Below are positions 6,291-10,033 of a stretch of DNA of 10,033 nucleotides, piece after piece (position 1 is the stretch's first letter; every line of letters starts with the position of its first letter). A program made the position numbers and the translations under genes. The notes beneath the pieces were generated by a model that was not told the origin of the DNA, did not search any database, and saw only the letters and a list, made by a program, of their open reading frames with translations. The stretch covers positions 1-10,033 of the forward strand of contig SCSY01000169.1 in assembly GCA_004298625.1 (NCBI GenBank), written 5' to 3'. The stretch comes from Nitrospirota bacterium (GTDB lineage Bacteria; Nitrospirota; Thermodesulfovibrionia; Thermodesulfovibrionales; UBA1546).

Positions 6291-7316
6291 ATGGCTGAAA
6301 TAAAGAAAGAACATGAACTGATAGTCGCTGTAAGCCCTCATATCAGGAGCGAAGAAACTACAAGCAGGATAATGTGGAGCGTCAACATATCGCTTTTGCC
6401 GGCTGTGGTTATGGGAGCTTATTTCTTCGGCCCGAAGGCGGTTTTTATAATAGCTCTTTCGATAATCTCTGCAATTTTATCCGAATATGTTTATCAAAAG
6501 GCGCTTAATAAGAAGGTCGGCATAAATGACGGCAGCGCTTTTCTCACAGGGTTGCTGCTCGGGCTGAACCTGCCCTCGTCCGTGCCTTTTTACATCCCGG
6601 TTATAGGTTCATTTGTTGCAGTGATCATTACAAAGCAATTATTCGGCGGGCTCGGCTACAATGTCTTTAATCCTGCGCTGATAGGCAGGGCATTCCTGCT
6701 TATTTCTTTTCCAAAACTCATGACCATCTGGACGAAACCCGAGGCTGCATTTGTTAAATTCGACGCAACGACAACCGCAACGCCATTGGGTATCCTGAAA
6801 GAGGAAGGGCTTGCAAAATTGATAGAGGTATTTGGCGACAAGATGAACCTTTATATGGAACTGCTCAAAGGCCACAGGGCAGGCTCTATCGGAGAGACAT
6901 CCGCAATTGCCTTGATAATAGGCGCCGCATTCCTTCTCTACAGGGGCTATATCACCTGGCATATACCTGTATCATTCCTCGGTACGGCTGCCTTGATGGC
7001 GTGGATATTCGGCGCTAAAGGCGCATTGTTTGCAGGCGACCCGATTATACACCTCCTGAGCGGCGGCATGCTTTTAGGCGCATTTTTTATGGCAACGGAT
7101 TATGTTACATGCCCTTCTGTTAAAAAAGGCCAGATACTTTTCGGTATAGGCTGCGGATTTCTCACAATGCTGATAAGGCTCAAGGGCGGGTTCCCTGAAG
7201 GCGTAATGTTTGCAATACTCATAATGAACTGCTTCTCGCCGCTCATAGACCGCGGATTTAAAGCAAAGGTCTTTGGGGCCCTGAAAGAAACAAAGGCAAA
7301 GGAGATCAAGAAATGA
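6291..7316 (+). CDS. rnfD: Rnf complex subunit RnfD (flavinylated membrane subunit)
   Basis: A 341-residue integral membrane protein of the NqrB/RnfD family with about nine to ten hydrophobic segments, for example at 32-68, 99-115, 204-245 and 283-315. It carries covalent FMN and belongs to the ion-pumping core. The N-terminal SPHIRSEETTSRIMW (15-29) is characteristic. GLGYNVFNPALIGRAFL (120-136) is the family signature. The flavinylation site is DATTTATPL (158-166), with Thr164 as the expected FMN-linked residue. MATDYVTCPSV (267-277) is also conserved. A good AGGGGG (6277-6282) precedes the start by eight bases. Its stop overlaps the rnfG start as ATGA, so translation of the two is coupled. 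Length and motifs are ordinary for the family. Confidence 0.97.
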   Translation: MAEIKKEHELIVAVSPHIRSEETTSRIMWSVNISLLPAVVMGAYFFGPKAVFIIALSIISAILSEYVYQKALNKKVGINDGSAFLTGLLLGLNLPSSVPFYIPVIGSFVAVIITKQLFGGLGYNVFNPALIGRAFLLISFPKLMTIWTKPEAAFVKFDATTTATPLGILKEEGLAKLIEVFGDKMNLYMELLKGHRAGSIGETSAIALIIGAAFLLYRGYITWHIPVSFLGTAALMAWIFGAKGALFAGDPIIHLLSGGMLLGAFFMATDYVTCPSVKKGQILFGIGCGFLTMLIRLKGGFPEGVMFAILIMNCFSPLIDRGFKAKVFGALKETKAKEIKK

Positions 7317-7903
7317 CAGGCAAGGACATTATAAAGGTAACCCTGAACCTTGTTATTGTATATCTCATAGGCGGGCTCATCCTTGCCTTTGTATTTGCAA
7401 AAGCGTCGCCGATAATATACAAGAACAACGAAGCGGCAGAGAAAAAGGCCTTAAAGGAACTTATGCCTGAGGCGGATGAGAGCATAAAATTAGGAGATTG
7501 GTCGATTCACGACAAGCACGCAAAATATTTTGTTTCAAAAAAGGGCGGCGAAACGGCCGGATATATTATCCAGTCTTTCGGTAAGGGATACTCAAGCTAC
7601 ATTAATACCTTTGTCGCAGTTGACAAGGATTTCAGAGTTCAGAAGATAAATATCCTTGCACACGGCGAGACGCCGGGATTGGGCGACGAGATAGAGACGG
7701 ATGATTTTAAGAACAGGTTTAAGGGCAAGGACCTGGAACATCTTAAAGTCCTTAAGACCGATACAACGGAATTCGTGCAGGCAATCTCAGGCGCGACCAT
7801 TTCCAGCAGGGCCGTTACCGAGGATGCGGTAAAGAACGGCGTCAAATTTCTGATCGAGACAGTCAAGGAAGGAGGCAATACCGATGTCAAGCAACAGCAC
7901 TAG
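7313..7903 (+). CDS. rnfG: Rnf complex subunit RnfG (periplasmic flavoprotein)
   Basis: A 196-residue protein with one N-terminal membrane anchor (about 8-30) and an extracytoplasmic FMN-binding domain of the RnfG/NqrC family. HGETPGLGDEI (117-127) is the family signature. SGATISSRAVT (159-169) is the flavinylation motif, with Thr162 as the expected site of phosphoester-linked FMN. The attachment needs the flavin transferase ApbE, which is not in this window. AAGGAG (7299-7304) lies eight bases ahead of the ATG. The 3' end overlaps rnfE by 20 bp. Confidence 0.96.
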   Translation: MTGKDIIKVTLNLVIVYLIGGLILAFVFAKASPIIYKNNEAAEKKALKELMPEADESIKLGDWSIHDKHAKYFVSKKGGETAGYIIQSFGKGYSSYINTFVAVDKDFRVQKINILAHGETPGLGDEIETDDFKNRFKGKDLEHLKVLKTDTTEFVQAISGATISSRAVTEDAVKNGVKFLIETVKEGGNTDVKQQH

Positions 7904-8537
7904 TCTCAAGGAATTATTTTTAAACGGGATTATTAAAGAGAATACGATATTCAAACTCGCCTTAAGCCTCTGCCCCTCGATCGCAGTAACTAACAACCTC
8001 AAGAACGGGATATTTATGGGACTGGCAGTGCTGTTTGTCCAGACCATGGTGAACATTACTATCTCTCTGATGAGAAAGGCCATCCAGCCCAAAGTAAGGC
8101 TGCCGATCTTCATGCTTGTCATCTCAGGGTGGGTCACGATAACTCAAATGATGATGGCCGCTTTTGTCCCGGACGTTTATGCCAAGGTGGGCCTCTACAT
8201 TGCCCTGATAGTTGCTTTTGCATCCATTCTTGCAAGGGCTGAAATGTTCGCCAGCAAGAACAGTATCATGCCGTCAATGGCCGATGGCCTCGGTATGGGT
8301 GTCGGTTTCCTGTTTGCGCTCACGGCCATCAGCTTCTTCAGAGAGTTGGTCGGCAAGGGTACGCTGACTCTTCCTACAGGGCTGGCAACGCAGCATGTTT
8401 TTACTTTCGTTAATACAAAACCGCTGCTGATAATGGTCCTGCCTGCAGGAGGTTTTCTGGCGGTTGGGATATTAATGGCGGCCTTTAACTGGCTTGATAC
8501 AAAATACCTGAAAAAAGGCGCGCACGCTTCGCACTAA
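7884..8537 (+). CDS. rnfE: Rnf complex subunit RnfE, lacking one conserved cysteine
   Basis: A 217-residue integral membrane subunit of the NqrD/RnfE family with about six hydrophobic segments. Together with RnfA it forms the pseudo-symmetric core holding an intramembrane iron-sulfur centre. The first half-site, LSLCPSIAVT (28-37), keeps Cys30. The second half-site, normally of the form PLIVVNC followed by ILxRAEAFASKN, reads ALIVAFASILARAEMFASKN here (107-126). Alignment by the flanking LIV and ILARAE places Ala113 where the cysteine should be, and Cys30 is the only cysteine in the protein. AAGGAGG (7869-7875) lies eight bases before the ATG, inside the end of rnfG. The family assignment is secure from the C-terminal half as well (MADGLGMGVGF, 132-142). 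Confidence 0.95.
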   Translation: MSSNSTSLKELFLNGIIKENTIFKLALSLCPSIAVTNNLKNGIFMGLAVLFVQTMVNITISLMRKAIQPKVRLPIFMLVISGWVTITQMMMAAFVPDVYAKVGLYIALIVAFASILARAEMFASKNSIMPSMADGLGMGVGFLFALTAISFFRELVGKGTLTLPTGLATQHVFTFVNTKPLLIMVLPAGGFLAVGILMAAFNWLDTKYLKKGAHASH

Positions 8538-8553
8538 TAGATAGGAGGAAAAG

Positions 8554-9147
8554 ATGAGTAATGAATTTATAAAACTTTTTGAACTGATAATATCGGCTTC
8601 ATTGATAAATAACTTTGTCTTCACAAGGTTCCTCGGCCTCTGCATATTCTTCGGCGTCTCAAAGAAAATGGAGACCGCAGTGGGGATGAGCATTACCTTT
8701 ACTTCGGTTATGATGATCAGCGCGGCCATCAGCTGGGTCGTTTTCACTAAAGTCCTGGTCCCGCTCGAGATTACGTTTCTGGAGATCATTGTGTTCATAG
8801 GCGTTATAGCAGGCCTTGTGCAGGCATCAGATACAATAATGAAAAAGATATCCCCGGGACTTTATTACAAGCTTGGGATCTATCTTGCCCTTATATCAAC
8901 TAACTGCATCATCCTTGCGGTTCCATTGATTAACGCAGGCGAGAAATATACCTTTATACAGAGTCTTGCTTTCGGGCTTGGTTCAGGGCTCGGGTTTGCA
9001 TTGGCGCTTATAATAATGGCGAGCATCCGCGAAAAACTCGAACTTGCCGAGGTGCCTGTACCTTTCAGGGGACTGCCGATGGCGTTCGTCGTGACAGGGC
9101 TGATAGCGCTGGCATTTACAGGTTTTTCAGGATTGATAACTTTATAG
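8554..9147 (+). CDS. rnfA: Rnf complex subunit RnfA (membrane core)
   Basis: A 197-residue integral membrane protein of the NqrE/RnfA family, partner of RnfE, with about six membrane spans. Both half-site cysteines are present: Cys30 in TRFLGLCIFFGVSKK (24-38) and Cys118 in LALISTNCIILAV (111-123). Two residues differ from what I expect of the family: Ile31 follows Cys30 where CPF is usual, and Ala112 stands where proline is usual in IPLITTNC. SIREKLE (about 157-163) is the usual loop. AGGAGG (8543-8548) lies five bases before the ATG, and rnfE ends 16 bp upstream. The gap to rnfB is 68 bp, by far the longest in the operon. Confidence 0.96.
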   Translation: MSNEFIKLFELIISASLINNFVFTRFLGLCIFFGVSKKMETAVGMSITFTSVMMISAAISWVVFTKVLVPLEITFLEIIVFIGVIAGLVQASDTIMKKISPGLYYKLGIYLALISTNCIILAVPLINAGEKYTFIQSLAFGLGSGLGFALALIIMASIREKLELAEVPVPFRGLPMAFVVTGLIALAFTGFSGLITL

Positions 9148-9150
9148 TTC

Positions 9151-9184
9151 CGTAATGCGTTACGCGTAACGAGTGACGAGTTAC
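9151..9184. repeat. Palindrome-rich intergenic element between rnfA and rnfB
   Basis: The core CGTTACGCGTAACG (9158-9171) is a perfect 14-bp palindrome. Overlapping alternatives are CGTAA/TTACG (9151-9155 with 9160-9164) and GTAAC/GTTAC (9166-9170 with 9180-9184). The heptamer RACGAGT occurs twice in tandem (9168-9174 and 9175-9181, with A9168 or G9175 at the first position). The design, with several mutually exclusive hairpins in a short non-coding gap, resembles dispersed repeats of the GTAACGAGTGACGAGT type. No T-run follows directly, so it does not look like an intrinsic terminator. Confidence 0.55.
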
Positions 9185-9215
9185 TATTATGTTATTATAA
9201 AATTAAGGAGTAGCG

Positions 9216-10033
9216 ATGTTTAACAGGATTAAGATAAAAAAGAAATATGGATTAGCGCTGATATTTACACTTGCACTTACACTTGCACTTTTCTCGTTAT
9301 CTTATGCCGGCGTCGGCGGCGGTGTTGAGGCAAGGGAGAAGGTTGACATTGTTCCCATGATCAAGTGGACACTGGTCTTCCTGGCAGGGCTTGCTACTGT
9401 ATTCGGCCTTGGTCTTGCCTTTGCAGCAAAGAAATTCGCTGTCCAGGTTGACCCGAGGGTAGAGCAGGTGCTGGATGTCCTTGCACACGCTCATTGCGGC
9501 GCGTGCGGATATGCAGGTTGCGAGCAGTATGCGGAGGCAGTTGTTAAAAACCCCGATGTCTCACCCAGCCTTTGTATCCCTGCCGGAGCAAAAAGCGCGG
9601 AAGCAGTTGCAAGGATAACAGGCAAGGCAGCAGCGGCAATGGAGCCCCAGTTTGCGCGGATTATGTGTCAGGGCGGATGGTCAAAGTCGGTCAAGAGGTT
9701 TAAATATGAAGGTGTTCAGGACTGCAGGGCTGCGATACTTGCGGGTGGCGGGGACAAGGCATGCAGGTACGGCTGCCTCGGTTACGGCACATGCTCGAGG
9801 GTATGCCCCTTCGGCGCAATAACAATGACCGATGACCACCTTCCGTTTGTTGACATAACGAAATGCACGGGCTGCAGAAAATGCGAGGCTGCATGTCCCA
9901 CTAAAGTTATAGAAGTATTACCTGCCTCAAGACAGGTATTGGTCACATGCCATTCAAAAGACAAAGGCGGAGACACAAGGAAGAACTGTCAGGTCGGGTG
10001 CATTGCATGCGGGAAATGCGTGAAGGTGTGTCC
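9216..10033 (+). CDS. rnfB: Rnf complex subunit RnfB, 5' part (cut by window edge), with extra N-terminal signal-like segment
   Basis: The first 272 residues of the ferredoxin-side subunit. AAGGAG (9205-9210) lies five bases before the ATG at 9216. Residues 1-31 look like a signal peptide: MFNRIKIKKK, a hydrophobic core and ...SLSYA before GVGGG. A second hydrophobic segment (about 49-71, ending FAAKKFAVQVDPRV) is the normal RnfB anchor. The [4Fe-4S] domain follows with CGACGYAGC (94-102) and Cys120. Ferredoxin-type cysteines come next: Cys183, 187, 193 and 197 (CRYGCLGYGTCSRVCPFGAI), Cys217-220-223-227, and Cys258, 262, 265, 268 and 272 at the edge. The multi-cluster architecture is that of Clostridium/Acetobacterium-type RnfB. 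The protein takes electrons from reduced ferredoxin and passes them to the membrane core. The remainder lies outside the window. Confidence 0.95.
   Translation, partial: MFNRIKIKKKYGLALIFTLALTLALFSLSYAGVGGGVEAREKVDIVPMIKWTLVFLAGLATVFGLGLAFAAKKFAVQVDPRVEQVLDVLAHAHCGACGYAGCEQYAEAVVKNPDVSPSLCIPAGAKSAEAVARITGKAAAAMEPQFARIMCQGGWSKSVKRFKYEGVQDCRAAILAGGGDKACRYGCLGYGTCSRVCPFGAITMTDDHLPFVDITKCTGCRKCEAACPTKVIEVLPASRQVLVTCHSKDKGGDTRKNCQVGCIACGKCVKVC
9267..9290 (+). repeat. Exact 12-bp tandem duplication inside rnfB
   Basis: ACACTTGCACTT occurs twice head to tail (9267-9278, 9279-9290), in frame. It encodes TLAL-TLAL in the hydrophobic core of the signal-like segment of RnfB. The two copies are identical at every base, which suggests a recent slippage duplication. 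Confidence 0.85.

Noticed and set aside
9158..9171. 14-bp palindrome as a terminator after rnfA
   Set aside because: No T-run follows it on the plus strand, and rnfB, an essential partner, lies directly downstream with a good ribosome site.
9297..9494. Minus-strand open frame opposite the 5' end of rnfB
   Set aside because: It is antisense to the RnfB membrane anchor and first cluster domain, which are clearly coding.

Overview
The window reads as a chromosomal segment of a Gram-negative, probably anaerobic bacterium. Lipid A genes imply an outer membrane. A complete-looking Rnf operon implies ferredoxin-based energy metabolism. The gene content, the mixed base composition and two dispersed palindromic repeats of a type I associate with Nitrospirota and Desulfobacterota-like genomes make one of those groups my best guess. 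That placement is inference; there is no rRNA or marker gene to settle it.

Left half (1-4836, all minus strand, transcribed right to left): trpD (anthranilate phosphoribosyltransferase), then a Gfo/Idh/MocA sugar-nucleotide oxidoreductase (probable gnnA), a DegT-family aminotransferase (probable gnnB), lpxB (lipid A disaccharide synthase) and the N-terminal part of an MsbA-like lipid flippase that runs off the left edge. The last two overlap by ATGA. The oxidoreductase/aminotransferase pair beside lpxB and msbA resembles the GnnA/GnnB pair of Acidithiobacillus and Leptospira. That pair converts UDP-GlcNAc to its 3-amino analogue, so that lipid A carries amide-linked rather than ester-linked acyl chains at position 3. 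The 115-bp gap between gnnB and lpxB is occupied by two different dispersed palindromic repeats.

Centre (4837-4969): a short divergent intergenic region with a perfect TTGACA box and a strong Shine-Dalgarno facing right.

Right half (4970-10033, all plus strand): the membrane-bound ferredoxin:NAD+ oxidoreductase operon in the order rnfC-D-G-E-A-B, the order found in Clostridium and Acetobacterium rather than the rnfABCDGE order of E. coli. RnfC is the NADH-side subunit, RnfD and RnfG carry covalent FMN, RnfE and RnfA form the membrane core, and RnfB (cut by the right edge) is the ferredoxin-side iron-sulfur subunit. The genes overlap or lie within 16 bp of each other, except for a 68-bp palindrome-rich gap before rnfB.

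The features most worth a second look are: RnfE lacks the second of its two family-conserved intramembrane cysteines (Ala113 instead) although RnfA keeps both; RnfB carries an extra signal-peptide-like N-terminus ahead of its usual membrane anchor; and the putative gnnAB pair sits next to lpxB-msbA. I see no wholly new system, and no CRISPR array, tRNA, rRNA, prophage or transposase gene.
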